In this document: in pieces, positions 12,701 to 27,700 of the stretch
How positions within the stretch are numbered: position 1 is the first letter of the stretch
Layout: each line of letters begins with the position of its first letter
Program-made: the position numbers and the translations under genes
The notes under the pieces: generated by a model
Database searches by the model: none
What the model saw: only the letters and a program-made list of their open reading frames with translations
Told to the model about the DNA's origin: nothing
Source: Mercenaria mercenaria
Lineage: Eukaryota > Mollusca > Bivalvia > Venerida > Veneridae
Reading direction: 5' to 3'
Length of the DNA: 64,000 nucleotides
Assembly: GCF_021730395.1 (NCBI RefSeq)
Contig: NC_069362.1
Coordinates: forward strand, 76,958,001 to 77,022,000

Positions 12701-15700
12701 AATCCGCCCTTCTCATATAACGTCCGTGTACTAAATATCATTACTTAATTATATCTTACCGGGATCCATAGATCGAACCCATTGTGTAATACCATCACAA
12801 TTTCGCGTACTTCTCTATCAAGTGGTCTTTTCACGGTCACCTTCTCATTAGTATAACTAAACAATGAATATCATTTCAACTCTTCCTTAACAAAAAATAA
12901 AGCTTTGGTAAAACTTTAGATATCCTAATACATCATTGCATGATGAAACACAGAATTGATATCAAGTCTAATGAACAAAAAGAAAAACTTCCCCTTTTAC
13001 AAATCTTGTATCGATTTTTTGCTAGAAATATTGGCATAAAGAACAACAATATCAGCAAATTTTAAAACAAAGGGTAACAGAATGACACCATCATTGCTGA
13101 TTTGATGAATTATTGATGTTGTATTCCAAATTTAAATATATCTGAATAAATGTATGTACGTCTAATTTTGAAAGTATGGGACAACATACAAAGAAAATTT
13201 ATAAATCAAAACATATTTATTATATAATTTCAAAGATTAATGTAGCTGAAAATGTCTCGAAAGCTAAAATGGTGTAAATGCCTGAAATCTTATCACTGAA
13301 ATTATCTTAGATCTTTTATAAAGGAAGAATGATTAATAAACAAATGAAATTTATACATTTATAAAGCAGCTAATGAAGAGCTGCATTGCATATTACCATA
13401 ATATTTTGCAAATCTAAAAAATGCTGAATTTACCAATATATATGTGTGTCTGGATTGCATTTTATTTACAGCCTGTTAACCTTGAGCAAGAGGTCTTGGT
13501 CTTACATGTGATAAATTAATTTGTTTATGGTGACTTTGGCGAAGTTACTTTCAAAATTAATCCATGCAAAAGTAAAGTTATTTATTAGTCGACCAAAAAA
13601 TGACCTTTTATCTTTGACTCTTTGTGTGACCTTAAATTTTCGGATGAGACCTAGGTCTTACATGCGAAACTCGCCTTATTACGCAAACATTTGTGCTAAG
13701 TGATTGTAATCCTTGATAACTGGTAGAGTTAGAAGCGGGCATGAAACTGATTTGCCTAAACTCTGTGACTTCCAATGAGTAACATTGACGTCTAAAGCAC
13801 AGGGGTCTGTGACTTAACGCATGACATTCGTCTCAATTATGGGCACAGTATGTCCCAATATATTCCAAATCAAAGTTACGGACCGGGCAAGCAACAATTC
13901 TGTTAACCTTTTGACCTCTAGTGTTGACCTTGACTTTGAGCTAGGGGTTCTTGGGTTTGCTTGCAACACTTTGTGCCAATCTAATTAGAAATCCCTTCAT
14001 TGACGACAGAGCTTTGGACCGGATACAAATTGGGACAGTGACGAACGGCGGAAGGATGGACGTGAGGATAAAAAAGCCTTTTCTATGCCGCCCCCGCTTT
14101 TCTCCGAAAAAGGCAGGGGACAATAAAGTAATGCAGTATTACCTACCTTCTGAAGAAATCATATATTTTTCCCAACAATGAAACACACTTTTATCGATGG
14201 GGGGGATCGATTGACTTCACGTTCTTTACATGCTATTTTCATTTACGACATAACTGCGGAAATCAGTGAAAGCGTCTTTTAAAAGAATTACGGCTCTCCG
14301 TCATTGCATTTGGTGCCCCAGTTTTCAAGCCATGAATACCACCACCTACAAGTGGCTGTGCCATTTTGGCACCCATTTTGCTCAGCTTAGTTAAACCCAC
14401 CTTCAATTCCCGCCCCCCAGCGACACCAGTAACGTTAACCGTGAAATATTATTATATATAAAAACACTTTTCATTTTTAAACTCCAATAATTTAATTTGA
14501 TACTACTCTGTGTTTATTATGATATAATTAAAATCATGTATGCAAATAATGAATGATATAAACGTTTCTACATGTACCAATTATATTTTAAAAGTCTGTT
14601 CATATACCGTACTACAAATATTAACATGTTTTACGTTAAAATTACATCATAACTTTACTAGCTCATGCGACTTTGCTACAGTTTTCAAAAAAAAACTTGT
14701 TACTGTAAGGCAGAAGGTCCGAGTGTGTACATACATTCATGGTATAATAGAATATTAATAAAATAGCAAATTAGGGCTGGAGTAACTAACAACCATAATG
14801 GCACACCTTGTTTTATTATAGGAACTAGGTGGACCATTTGCTCAAATGGCATATCCTTACTATTTAAACCCCAAAGAAGTGGTCCGAAAGAAATACCTTG
14901 ATGATATTCATACCTCCCCCTAATGTCCACTCTTTGTGAGATCGCGTAGTCATGTAAGCTTTCTAGTGAAACCCAATACGATCACCAAGGACATGTTCCT
15001 CTTGGGTCATTAAAAATGTACAGGATTATTAGAACAGTATCATAGAAGGTTCTGCTCTGTGCCTCAGGCATAAAGGATCTATACTCTTGGAACGCCCTGT
15101 GTAGCTATCATATAGACGCAAACGCAGGTAGTAAATGCCAGTCATTCTTGTAATCAATAACTCCCCACTGTCCGACAAACTGAACATCGACTCACATTTT
15201 CTGTAGCTGAAAAAATTCACCAATAAGGATTTCGCTGATTATGAATATACTAGCCAAGTTTCCTGATTCATCTAATTTGTTAGTTACAGACCTGTCAAAA
15301 CAAAAAACGAACAGTGACACCCTGTTAATTTCTGTATGTTTGTTGAATCCTTTACAGTTTGACATTACATTTGAGTTTGACATGCATGAACAATATTAAT
15401 ATTGTAATTCCCGTCTAAATGCATTTATACTATTGGAATCATTCACTTTTGTCTAATTCAGAGGCATTTTTTTTGTTTCTTACTTTTTATAAACAAAATG
15501 TTTCTTCTTTGGTCCCACAAACATTTCATTTATGTTTTCGCATTCATAAGGCACATATGTTTTCTTTTTTTTTTTGATTTTTGACAGGTATGTTATGTAT
15601 TATTCCTTACTTTCACTCCTAAAGTGTTCACCGTTTTGTCTAAATATAGCTATTAACAGCAAATATAGCCCGTTTATAAAGGTAGAATTTCAGAGATAAA

Positions 15701-18700
15701 GATAATGACAAAATCACATTAACAAGGAAAGGAAACACTAAAATTGTATAAAAAGTTTATACAAAAGTAGGGTAAAAGTCTTTTTATTTGCATATTATCA
15801 TCTTTTTACAAAATGAATTATCTTGGTAAATAAATGATATCAGAATTGCACTTGGAATAACTTTTTAATCATGATATCTTAGTTTACTTAAAATACGTTT
15901 TTGTTCTTTGATGTTAGATATCGAAATTTTGTGGGTACTCAAATATTTATCTCATTTAAGAATATTTTTTACTATAATGTAAGTTTAAAACTCGTACATC
16001 ACAGTTAGTATACAATTTCTAAAATACAAACATAAATTTTTGAACAAGAAGTACTAAATACATTTTAGAGCAAGAAAATTTCCAGTTTATACGTAGTTTA
16101 GACGTCAACATGCATTACGTATGAAGTTTATTAGATTACCATCTGTATAAAATACATACACTTGCTATTCTAATAATCATATACTTTCAATATATATGAA
16201 AAACAAAATATGAAGTCCAATTATGTAAGTTTAGCAGATCCTGGTGAGGATTTATGGTACAGATTTTAAACAGCGTTAACTGTACTCATTCTATGTGTTA
16301 GAATGAATAGGTATAAATTGAATCATTCCATGCTCAGTTGAAAGCAGTATTTATAAAACAAAACATGTGGCTAGTAAAGTTACTGTCAATCTGACTAAAG
16401 TACTTGATCTTCTAAACGAAGATCTGAGAACGACCCATTTACATTCGACTTCTGTATATATGGATTCCAGTATGACTTTTTTTATTTATCCAATCAGAAC
16501 GACTTGTTCGAATGTCAAAGAGTATGAAAAATTGCATCATTCTAATGGCTCATCCCGGGACCCCTCGCATACTGATCTAGCCGGCTATCTGATACAGTAC
16601 GACATAAGAATTGTAAATATCAAAAGTCAAGGCTACAAGGTAGATTGCAAGATGTTTGTAAGTAGCTCTGAATTGCTACGAAAGGTCGTTCAAACGAGGC
16701 CTATGAATTAGGTCGTTCTCAGAATCCTATGCGTAGCGTAAATAGGAATGTACTTTCAGTCTGATTGAAGTTACTGTATACATCAGGCAGTTAAAATGAT
16801 GAGCCATTGTAGTTGAAATGTTGATAAAGTATTTCTGCAGGAATGTCTCTTAAAAGGTATATGAAAACAGATTGATTGTAACATACCCTAACGGATCGTA
16901 CATAAAATAGTTTAAGGTGTGATCGTCGTGCCTCGCAGCAACCAGACCTATCTGAACACCTCCGTGGTAATAGTAGATTGAAGTTTCTTTTCCAGCTCTT
17001 GTGTTTATCTACAATTACATTAAAATGGTTGTGGAAAACTCACTAACAAGTTTTACTTGGCTATAATATATCAGGTTCGTAGATGAGATTACCTATTCTT
17101 ATTAAAACAAATCAAAACTAAAATATTAAAAGCAACATGAATCATTTTCTATACGAGTTAAATCTGAACAACTAATTTACTATTTGAAAATAGCATCAAA
17201 TAACTTATAGGATATGTAAATCTGTTAAACTCGAAAGATGTATTAACATCATTAACAGTCTCTGCTTGTAATTTGTAACAAAAATGAAAGAAATTTTGAC
17301 CTGCTCCAAAATATCCATGTCGTAATTTCCAGCAGGGTTGATTACAAATCTTGCTGATCGTCCGTTACATGTCTTCATGTAGAGGTTTCCTAAAGCATCG
17401 TATTTAAAATCACATTGATCCGTGTTTGACTTATAGGCCACTATTCTGTTTTCTTCATCAAAAACAAACTTTTCCTGGATGGACCCGTTTCTCTGTACCA
17501 AATTGCCATTTTTGTCGTATTTAAAGACCATGTCGCGATACTTAATATACTGGTTCATTTCATTGATGGTACTTTGGGCATCAACCCCATTAATGGATAT
17601 GATCTTTCTGTTCTTAGCGTTGTCATACTCATATTCGGTTACATTTCCTTTGGGATCAGTCATTGAAATAACTTGCCCTGCACGGTCGTATTTGAATTTC
17701 CATGTTCCCTCAAGCGTGTCAACAGCAATTCTCCGCATTCTAGTTGAATAGGTATAATTAAAGAATGAGGCAAGGGTTCCATTTGGGTAGAAATTCCGTA
17801 AGACTTTCAGTAATCCCGTTACGGTATCGTACTCGTACTCTGTGTTTGCGTGGTTGCCTAATAGTCTTTTAGTTATCTTTCCCATAGAGTTGTATTCTGC
17901 CTCGAGCAAAACATTGTTTTCCTTATCAATAATCTTTTGTAGTTGTCCATGCTCATTGTATTTATATGTTACGTGATACCCATTACTTGTTGTTATTCTC
18001 GTGACTTGTTTATTTTCATCGTATTGGTAATCAATGGTATTCTCAGGATACTTTATGCTTGCTACTTTCGTGTCTCGGTACGCAATCTCTATTTCCCCAT
18101 TCTCATTAACAGCTCGGATAAGATTGCCTGTCTCGTCGTATGCATAAGTAGTTATAGAATTGTTACCAATATCTTTCATCAGCAGCTGTTTCCTATCGTT
18201 GTACTCATATCGTTTAGTAGCACCTGAATGTGTTGTCGTGATATGACCATTCTGGATATATCTATACGTTTTGTTCGTTCCGTCAGGATACTTGAGGTTT
18301 CTGAGGGTTCCATTTTCATTTATTACGATATCATATTTGTTTCCTTGCCCATCAACAAAGGTAGTTAGCTGGTATTTCTCATTGAAAATAGTTTTTATCT
18401 TATCTCCGTTTCCATCTTCAACAATTAGTTGTTTTCCATCATTCTCAAATAGTCCTTCTAGTGACCTTCCATAAAATATTAAAAGTGAATAAAATGATAA
18501 ATACATCATATTATAAATGACGCAATAGTTTAATATTCCACATGGTAATTTTGTCATTTACTTTATTTGACTGTTTGCAAAAGCGAATGTTACAAAATGA
18601 CTACTGTTAGTAAGGTACAAATATATTTTGTGTTTAACAATTGTATTAGCATCCAAATGTCAAGAAAACTTACAAGATCCCCCTCATAATTTGTCTCTGT

Positions 18701-21700
18701 TGTCCCTGTGAAGACGGTTTTATCGGGCAGAAAACCATCTCTTATAATTTGAATAATTTCACCTTCTTCAGAAAATGTAAGCCTGTATTTATTGTTGTCA
18801 AGCTTTGAATGCACTGAAACACATCCTCCGTTACTATAGCTATACCTCCTGTACTGATCACATGCTTCTTTTTACGACGCTGTACTCTTGGTTTTTCAAA
18901 ATGCCCTTGTCCATTTAGTTTTAAAACATCGAACGCCGTCTCGCGAACATGACGGAAGACAGTGCAGCAATCTTTTGTAGTGATACCGTGTGGTTCCCGA
19001 ATCCGAACGAGTCTGGCTCAACACTCCGGTGTCAAAATCATACAAATAAAGTCTGAAAAAAAAAAGAAAAAATAAGACATACTGTTTAGTAGATTTGCTC
19101 GCGTTGTAAGGAACGACGTTATGCAAACAATTATAGTTGCAAATGCGTGAATAAAATATTCATAATTTCAGGACATATTCTATAAAACCTAATACTTACA
19201 CCTTTGTTATGGTTTCTGGTGAAGTGGTGTTTAGTAATTCCATGGACTGTATCAGATGTTTCGTATTATATTTCACCAGTACATATGGACCCTCTGAGTG
19301 CCGAATTTTTGTTAGCAATGACTTTTCATATTCAAAGTGTAAGCTGCTAGAGTCAGTAAGAGATAATATGGATCTTAACGTCAGAGTTTCCGAGTCGAAA
19401 TGAAATTCCTTATTATCTTGGTAACGACGAAGAACAAATTCTGAAAAAAAAAACAAAGAAATATTAATGCTATATTTTTCTTTCAAGACCTTTTTGATGA
19501 ATTATCACATGTCTAAATGCGTTTTGTATTTCATTCATCAGTTAAAAGTATCAATCAAATTTCTAACTCTAAATTGCCTCATGATGAATTCTTTCGTATA
19601 TACTTGTAAAAGTGTAAAACATAGTTTGCTTTATCTAAAGAATTCTGATATCATAAGGTTTATAGAAAATAATAATTTAACTATATTCATGTCATACTAT
19701 TCCATTTTAGTTTTTTTGTGTAAGAAAAATAAAAACAAAACAAATAACAACACTATACAGACTTAACGAGACCGTTCGGCGTCAACATTTTTCATTTTAC
19801 TAAATTATTAAGTACAACAATTTGTGAAAATTCTCATATATTTAGAAAATTATGTTGCAAGAATGGCAATTTCAATCAAATCGAGTGTTGCCAAGATTTT
19901 ATTTTATTTTATTTATCAGTAAAATTCTAAAACTCAGAAAAATACAAATAAATGTCTACAATGTACAAACGAGCAAATTTCCAAACAGTGAGAAAATTTG
20001 ATAAAAGGACTACTTTGCCTTGCTATATTTTTGGACGCATTTGGTTTGATATTTCATGTATCAGCCATATCACTGTATCCTTATAAATGACATTCGTCAG
20101 TTTCATAAAAAAACACCACTTTTATGTGTATTTTTGTGAGTTTTGAGAAGATGGATAGAAGTCTTTAAATAAATAAAATGATGTCTTGCATAATTTGCCT
20201 TTTTTCAAATATTATTTACATACTATCAATAATACCACTGTCTAAATGTGTAAGAAATTTGATACATTCACTTTAGAATAAGTAAAGATATCGCCGAAAA
20301 TATCATCGAGGGGCGTTTAAAATAACGATTAGTATATAATTATTTATGTACTCGCCTGTGGCAGTTTCAGTAATCGCTCCTAATTTCTTATGGATGTAAA
20401 TGTTGTCATCAACCTTAACAAACACATAATCCTCCTTTTCCAGAGTAAATGTGAGTTCAGACTCATAAATTGCTTTTATCTTGGTATCCCTGAATGTGGT
20501 CCTTTCAGCAATGATTTCAACAGTGATAAATTGTTAGCATATTTAAATAAATTATACATATTTTCCCCTTAATGGGCAAAAACGTTTAAAAGAAATGCTC
20601 TTTCAAGTGATTGCATTATACAAAATGGCACATCACCAAAATCAAATGTGTAATCTATTGTAGTATTAATGCCATTCATTACACTTTCATATAATAATAT
20701 AAATGGCTTAAGTCTGATGAACAGATTTCGTATTTAAGGCTGCATTACTTTGTGTAGATGAAGTGAAACATTACCATAGGGGAAGAATCCATCCAGGTCC
20801 GATGTAACCAGGTTGTTTTCTGGAACCTATTCTTGCAGACAAGAAGCGATCTATGACCAAACGAACATTTGCATCTGACTGAACGTCAAAATCGGTTTCA
20901 ATCTGCAGTGTCCGACCACCATATGGAGCGTCAGCAAAGTCAACAAGGTACTTCAATATAGAATCAACTTTCCAAACATATCGTCCTGCTAAACTCATTT
21001 CAGTTAAGACTGCTGACATTTTACTTGCGAGAGACAATGTATTATTTCCTGTCATTGTAATAAAATTATTCCAAACAGGCATCCATTGTTCAGCGTTGTA
21101 ATGGGATGGTCGCATGTCCTCTTTCATTTCAAGGAAAGGGTTCGGAGTATCAATACTTTGTACAATCTCATACACACTTAGTTTCATTTTTTTAACTTCA
21201 GATCTTTGAAATATCAAATCCTTTTGTTGTGACTTGAAAGTTAGTGAGCTTCGTGCATTTGGACGCAGTAGTCCAGCTGGACCTTGTTCTGGGGATCCAA
21301 ACAGATAGAATCGATTCCTGTAAAACCCATCAAATGTTTCATCCATCAGCCTTAGACTTCCGTCGCCCAAAGCTTCCACTTTAATTATCGGCACTAAAAG
21401 ATCAGAGTCTCCGCGATTCTGTATTTCAAGTTTCACTGTTCCTGTTTCACCAGTTCTTATACGCGCTGTAGTTTCAACATTTGTAAAGAGAAACCCGTTA
21501 GTTCCACTTCCCACGCTGATTTCTTCGTTGAAAACAATGGTCTGATTCAGCGACGTCGAGGATAAAAATAGTGAGAAATTTGATTCAGGAATATTCAAAG
21601 GTATGTCGAATGATACATATGCCTCTGTAGATGAAAATACATAAATTGATTTCGCCGTGAACACGTCATTGCTGCTATTTAGTCTTGCCTGCATATCATA

Positions 21701-24700
21701 TGGAAATAAAGTTCCTTTTATATATAAAGTTGTTTGTGCACCTGTAATAGCTGATTTTGGAAATACATCTATAATTTCAAATGTAGCATATTTCACGGAG
21801 ATTGTTACGTTCTGTTCTACTTTCTGTGTTAGGAATCCTGAATTTTCTACGAGAATATAGTAGTCCGTACTAAGTGTATTTGGTACCGATACAATTTGAT
21901 TCGGTAAGTTTGGATTATCGGAAGCTATTTCAAAATCATATAAAGTTGCAGGGCTGCTGGATTTTAAGAAGATATTGTTAAAAGCATTCACTTTATTTGA
22001 GGTCACATTCACAATAAGTGTTTCATCTGCTGACACGTTGATAATTTGAACAGAAAGAAACTGATCTGCAAGCAATTTCATGCTGGTTGACGTTCCTGTC
22101 GTCACAGACTGATAAGCTACTCTAGTTTTGTTTTCGGAAACGCCAACATTATTATCTATATGTATATCTATAACATTAGTTCTGCTTTTAACTAGTGTTG
22201 AGTAATACCTTGCTGTGACGTGAGGAATTTTATATCTTAATGAAAAATGCAGTTGATCGGTTTGGTTTGCGGCCAAAGAAAATGACTGGCAGGACGGTTC
22301 TCCAACTTGAGAATCTTCAATGTCCCACATCCTATCTTCCGAAAGATACACAGAGTCGCATTTATATCCACTCGCTGAATTTGTACCATTATTGATAAGG
22401 TCCCACGTGACTGTTATTTCATTACCATATTCCACAAAACTTGGAGATTTAACTTGCTTTACAACAATATCAGTACTAACGCTTTCAGTTAAATCAAACA
22501 CAATTCTCTTAACATTATCATTCTCATTTTCTTCATACAAATCATCTCTCGAATCACATACGATGGCAAGATAATAGCTTTTTGTTTCTAGGTCCTTTGG
22601 GAGAAAGAATGTCATGTTAAGAGAGACAGTTTCGTCAGGCTCTAACAGAAAATCACGAAAAATGGATTTCAGTTTCATGTCAAACGCATCAACAACAAAG
22701 TCCTCACTGAGGTAAACGCTATCATACCATGCGCTGTAGGTTGAAACATTTCCAGTATTTGTGATATTATAATCAAGCACCGCAGGTTGCCCTCCAATCA
22801 GTGTTCCCAAGACCTTGTCCGCTTTCAACTTCTAGTTTGGGAAACAACAATGCATATTATTTGGCATCTGAAAGAGCCAAATACTGACAACAAAACGAAT
22901 TTGTTGCATTTGTGTCTGTTGCATTTTTCTCGGAAGGTTTTGTGTTTGAGATTGTTTGGTCTATTTCGTCAAACCTTTCATTGTCTGGCAATATAATAAT
23001 GAATGGCGTTCCGGAAAATCTACTCGGTATGGATATCCTTGTCGAAAATCCATAGCTTTGTTTCGGTTGTAGACTTCCGATATGCATGACATCTTGCAGA
23101 TGTTGTGCAGTGTTTTTCAAATCGACTTTTGATGTCAGTTTCTGATTGGCTAAATATATCGAATCAATCCAAGACGACTTACTGGTTGTTTTGTCTCCAA
23201 CGTTGGTAACGGTTACATTTACTTTCAAATTTGACCCTGGAACAATTCGACTTTCATTTTTAGACGAAATGCTTTTGATTTGCGCAGTTAATCGCGCTGG
23301 CAGTAGTGTCTTAATTTCGATAGGCATTATTTGACAACGAATATTATTACCGCGGGAATGTGATTCATAGACATCTTGATATACGTCAACTTCTAGACAT
23401 AAATATAATTTACCAAAGACATTTGAAGGAAGTACTAGCTTCTTGTTTTGTTCATATGAAGCCTGTGACTCGAGGAAATGCTCAATGGTGAAGGTATTAA
23501 GTGTTATTAGGTTGTGTGACTCGGCATTTCTTGTATACGAGATTCTATCTTGCCAGGACAGGAAATTGCTCATAGAATTACCAAGATTTGTTACTTTCCA
23601 GTTTAAAGATACTATCCTTTCGTTATTGATGAAAGAAGTCAAGTTTCCGACAAATGTCATGACAGATAAATCTGCTTCTGGGAAGGCCTAACGTAATTAA
23701 ATATAACTCTTGTTGTTCAGAGGATTTCAGACCTTCAAAAATGTTGTATAAATTCAACTACCTCGATAACAAAGAAGGATCCAGACTTTTCTTTTGGTAT
23801 TTGTAAAAAAACCAGACTCGGAATAAGATTTGTTTTACACTCTACACTTGATTGAACAGTATCGCAGCTTGTCTAATCCATGAAATCCAACTCCTCTCCT
23901 AGCAGTCAGAAAATGAAAATCCGTCTGCCCTGTTACATTTTCGGTTTGTCTTGATTACTTTTATGAAACACGCGGTAATTCACTAAAATAGGTTTCCCTG
24001 CAAGAATGTATTCATTGATTTGAATGTTATCTGATGGGGTTAGGTCCGCTGCTCGTAGCTTAACTTCAACATCAGACAGCGTAAATATATTATTAGTTGT
24101 CGATGGATCTCTAGTCGATTTATATATGTTATCTACTACAAGTCTGAATGCTACATTTCCATAAATACTGAATGGAAGAACTACAGAAACATTTTGTCTG
24201 TAATTTTCAAGCGGCTGAAGGCCATTAACTTTCTCAATATAGTTCTGTTTCAATGCGGAAACTATGAAATCTGATCCTGGATTTACTTGGCTTTGTGTAA
24301 ATACGCTGGTTTGATTGGGTCTTTCATTTGAATGTTTTTGTTCGTCCCTACTCGGCAACTTAGTTTCTGGTAAGTTGAGTCATAATTCTGTCGATACTGT
24401 GATATTTTCATTTTGCTATTATGGGTTGGGGATTGTCTGACCTGAAATCGTCGGAATTTGATTATTATTGGGTTGCGTATACTCTAATACACGGGACCTG
24501 TGTTAATCTGTAATAAATTTATACATTATAGTACTCCTGTAAGCAATATCTGGTGTCACGTAACATCTCTTGATGAAGTGTAAGTAGCGTCTGATTCTTA
24601 CTTACCTTAATGAGAAACTACTCCGATTACTCTCACCAATTGCCTTTCTCTCGAAACCAATTTCTAGAACCAGTAAAATGTCATGTTTTAATCATTTTTG

Positions 24701-27700
24701 TCATTTTTTATTTTTCCCCCATTGTACAAAAGTTTTGGGTGTTGGGGGGGGGCACGCTTTTGTTCCTATAAAAAGACAAAAGTATTACATGGTCTAATGA
24801 AATTACAACTTAGCTGCTTTATAATGATTAACAAAAAAATAACGCCCGTTTAAAAATGTTGTAAACAAGGGCCACATATTATCTGGTTCACACTTACCTA
24901 GTTTCAAAGCTCAACTAACTCTGCCACGTGTGACCAATCGACTTTACAAATCTAATGAAACCAATTTAAGTTATAAGGTAACCTAAAAAATCTGTAGGAA
25001 TATATTTGTTTTAAGATTCCATTGATATAAACTGAGAAGAAAGAGCCTGATCTCATGGAAGCCATTTTTTGACAAATAGCAAAGTTTTGGTCTCCCTTGA
25101 AAGAGAGTAAACAAAGAACTATTTCTGCCTTACAACTATGGCAGCTAGCCTAGAGATACATAGGGGTAGATTTTCAAAGTTTTCCGTAAAGCCTTATATA
25201 GAAAACTGGGAGCAATGATTTTAATGCATCAAGATTGCTTGAGCAATGTTTTAGGGCCACCCAAAAAAACAAAGACAAATATCAAACAGGGAATGCCACG
25301 TACCAAAATCGCAGCCTCCCCAAAACGAAACCTACAGCACGCAGACGTGCACACCACAAACACACACACACACATACACGTGCACACACACAAAGCCAAC
25401 ACACGAGGACAAAACGAACACTGTCTGTAAAATATCTGCGAGATAATTGTAAAATTGAGAACTAATAGAGAAAAATGATCCTAGAGTCAATGTTTCGGGC
25501 AACTTTTGTAGATGGGACACGGAGCTAGGGTGTTAGAACGTTTTGGCTCAAAATCGAGCTACCGCAGTTATGACAAAACTAATTCCAATACAAATAAAAA
25601 GAAAGGTGACACCGTATTCTGGAGGCCAGTTCTTGTCTGATTGATCCAAATAATTTGAACAAACTTAGAAGAGGGCCACCAAAGAAACATTTGTGTCGAA
25701 ATTTTTCGAAATCGATCAGAGGATTAGTGAGAGATCTCTACTTGTTTGAACCTAGAATTCCTATGAGCAGTCAAACCAATCTATTTGTACATCGTAACAA
25801 GAGGTCCATCCAAGAAACCTACTCAGGTTCATTGATTACAGAGATGTTGTTTGAAGAAAATTCGAGAAGACGGACGATGCATTATCACAATAATCCACCA
25901 GGAGCACCGTAAGCTCCAACAAAAAATGGATGAATTTCATTAAACAATTCTACTACGTTTTTCTTTGTTAGTCTGAAGCAATAAAAATTTCAACGTAGTA
26001 GGGAAATATCCTTCAATTTCACTTACCACTCTGTCTTGCCAATACATCTGTGACAGCGGCGAGTCATTTCCGGAATTTTGAACCGTCCATGAGATAGTAA
26101 CAGTGTTACCAGTTACCCAGCTTTCCGACACATTTATCGACTGCACCTCAAGGTCAGGCGGAGGAGTAAGAAGCACTTGTACCTTCATAATTATGACAGT
26201 TATTCAATTTCACAGAAATGTTAATATATATTTCATAATTATTTGTTTCGTGTATACAATATCGTGTAAGTGATATAATAAAACAAAATCAGCTTATGAT
26301 AACACCAGCAGACTGAAGAGAATGGCTGGTATGTTAAGAAATGGATACAAGTTTTAAGTATCTATTAAAACTATGTGTCACCCCGTATTTAAATGTTTAA
26401 ACACGAGATGAATTAAAAGTTTTATTTACGACTGTAATCTGCATTTTACCTTCTTTGCTAGTAGATTGTTATTCTCTCCAAAATTTTCAAACACATGATT
26501 ATAAACATCCGTTTCTATGATCACATAAAATTCTCCAGAAATAAATTCCGGTATTTTTATCGATATTGACTGAGTGTAATTTCCATTCTGTGCTATGTTC
26601 CCATCGTGTCGTGTGGTTGAAAAATATTTTGCGCCAAATCCTTAAGAAACATATTTCCATAAATAAGTAACAAATACCCGCATAAAAAGAGACAACATAC
26701 TATATACGTATAAAACGAGTAAGGCGAAATTTACAACATAATATTAGAAAGGTCTAATTGCAAAACATAATATGATAGTTCTATTTCATTTTATCAAATT
26801 GTAAACTTTCTTTCTAGCTCAAATAAGTATGAGTATTAGGGTTCCGACAAATATTGGTATTATATAATATATCTATTAAAGGAATACAATTTCCTAATCA
26901 TTGCAACAAAGCTTAACAATCGTTATATTTACCAAGGTCTTGACTTTGAGACCACCAAACTCTATCCCACCACGAAGTGTCCTTTGTGGGACCTTCTCCT
27001 GCGTTAACAACTGTCCATGTCAACTGTACATTAGATCCTAAAATATAGATGAGTAAGAGAAATACTATGGCTTATTATAAAGCTACAGAAATTTTAGCAT
27101 TTAGCAAACATAATTATCATATGTTCTAAAAATAACCTAAATATTTTATAAATTCACTAATAACTAATATAACTAATATTGACTACCCTCTTCCGGTGAA
27201 TATCACATCATATCCAATGGCTCAAGAGTCAATAATTGTATAATATTGTACATCTGCTGATGAAGTATTGGCAAGAACCTTATATGTTTTCATTAAGGAA
27301 CATAATTAAATCATATAAACAGTACCTGATTAAACATAAAAATACCTGAGTAGACACGTGGTCCTGGGTAACGTATTGATGTTACTTCAAGATCAGGAGG
27401 TGGTGTTAGTTTTACTTCTATGGATGATGAACTGCGTAGCACATTATTTGTTGTGTTATTTTCAACAATATACCCTCCTATATCAGTATATACAAATATA
27501 TAAGCGTTGCCGGTTAGTCTTTCATCAAATGTAAATGATGCAGAGGATGAATAACCATCAGCAGGATTCAAAATATTTTGCTGGGTAACTCTTGCCACAA
27601 GTTTCGAATTCGATATTGTCGGCCACTTGGTAAAGGTGACACCAGCTGTCCAGTAACTTATACTGCAAGGGCGATTCGTCCCCCTGTTTATTACGGTTCC

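Larger units (their letters stand above)
4272..15417 (-). repeat. Left arm of large inverted repeat (gene 3' half)
   Basis: This 11.1-kb block is the inverse of 52,912-64,000. Coding and non-coding parts match in order: each left coordinate plus its right partner is about 68,270-68,330 throughout. Identity ranges from near 100% (a 69-codon stretch at 8892-9101 is identical in translation at 59205-59414) to clearly diverged with indels near 10.6 kb. The inner edge is sharp at about 15,417. The outer edge is set only by the window end of the partner arm. Confidence 0.93.

Noticed and set aside
16367-16711. 114-codon plus-strand frame
   Set aside because: Lies almost wholly within the Mutator-like MITE; not conserved in the second copy.
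17479-18474. Plus-strand frames opposite the YD exon
   Set aside because: Antisense shadows of the RHS/YD coding exon.
15029-19490. Gene is a teneurin
   Set aside because: YD repeats and core are shared, but no NHL propeller, no teneurin EGF array upstream and no Ghr tip; CARDB and GFLPPN parts are foreign to teneurins.
25215-25520. Open frames on both strands over the CA repeat
   Set aside because: Frames are produced by the microsatellite and show His/Thr or Val/Cys runs only.
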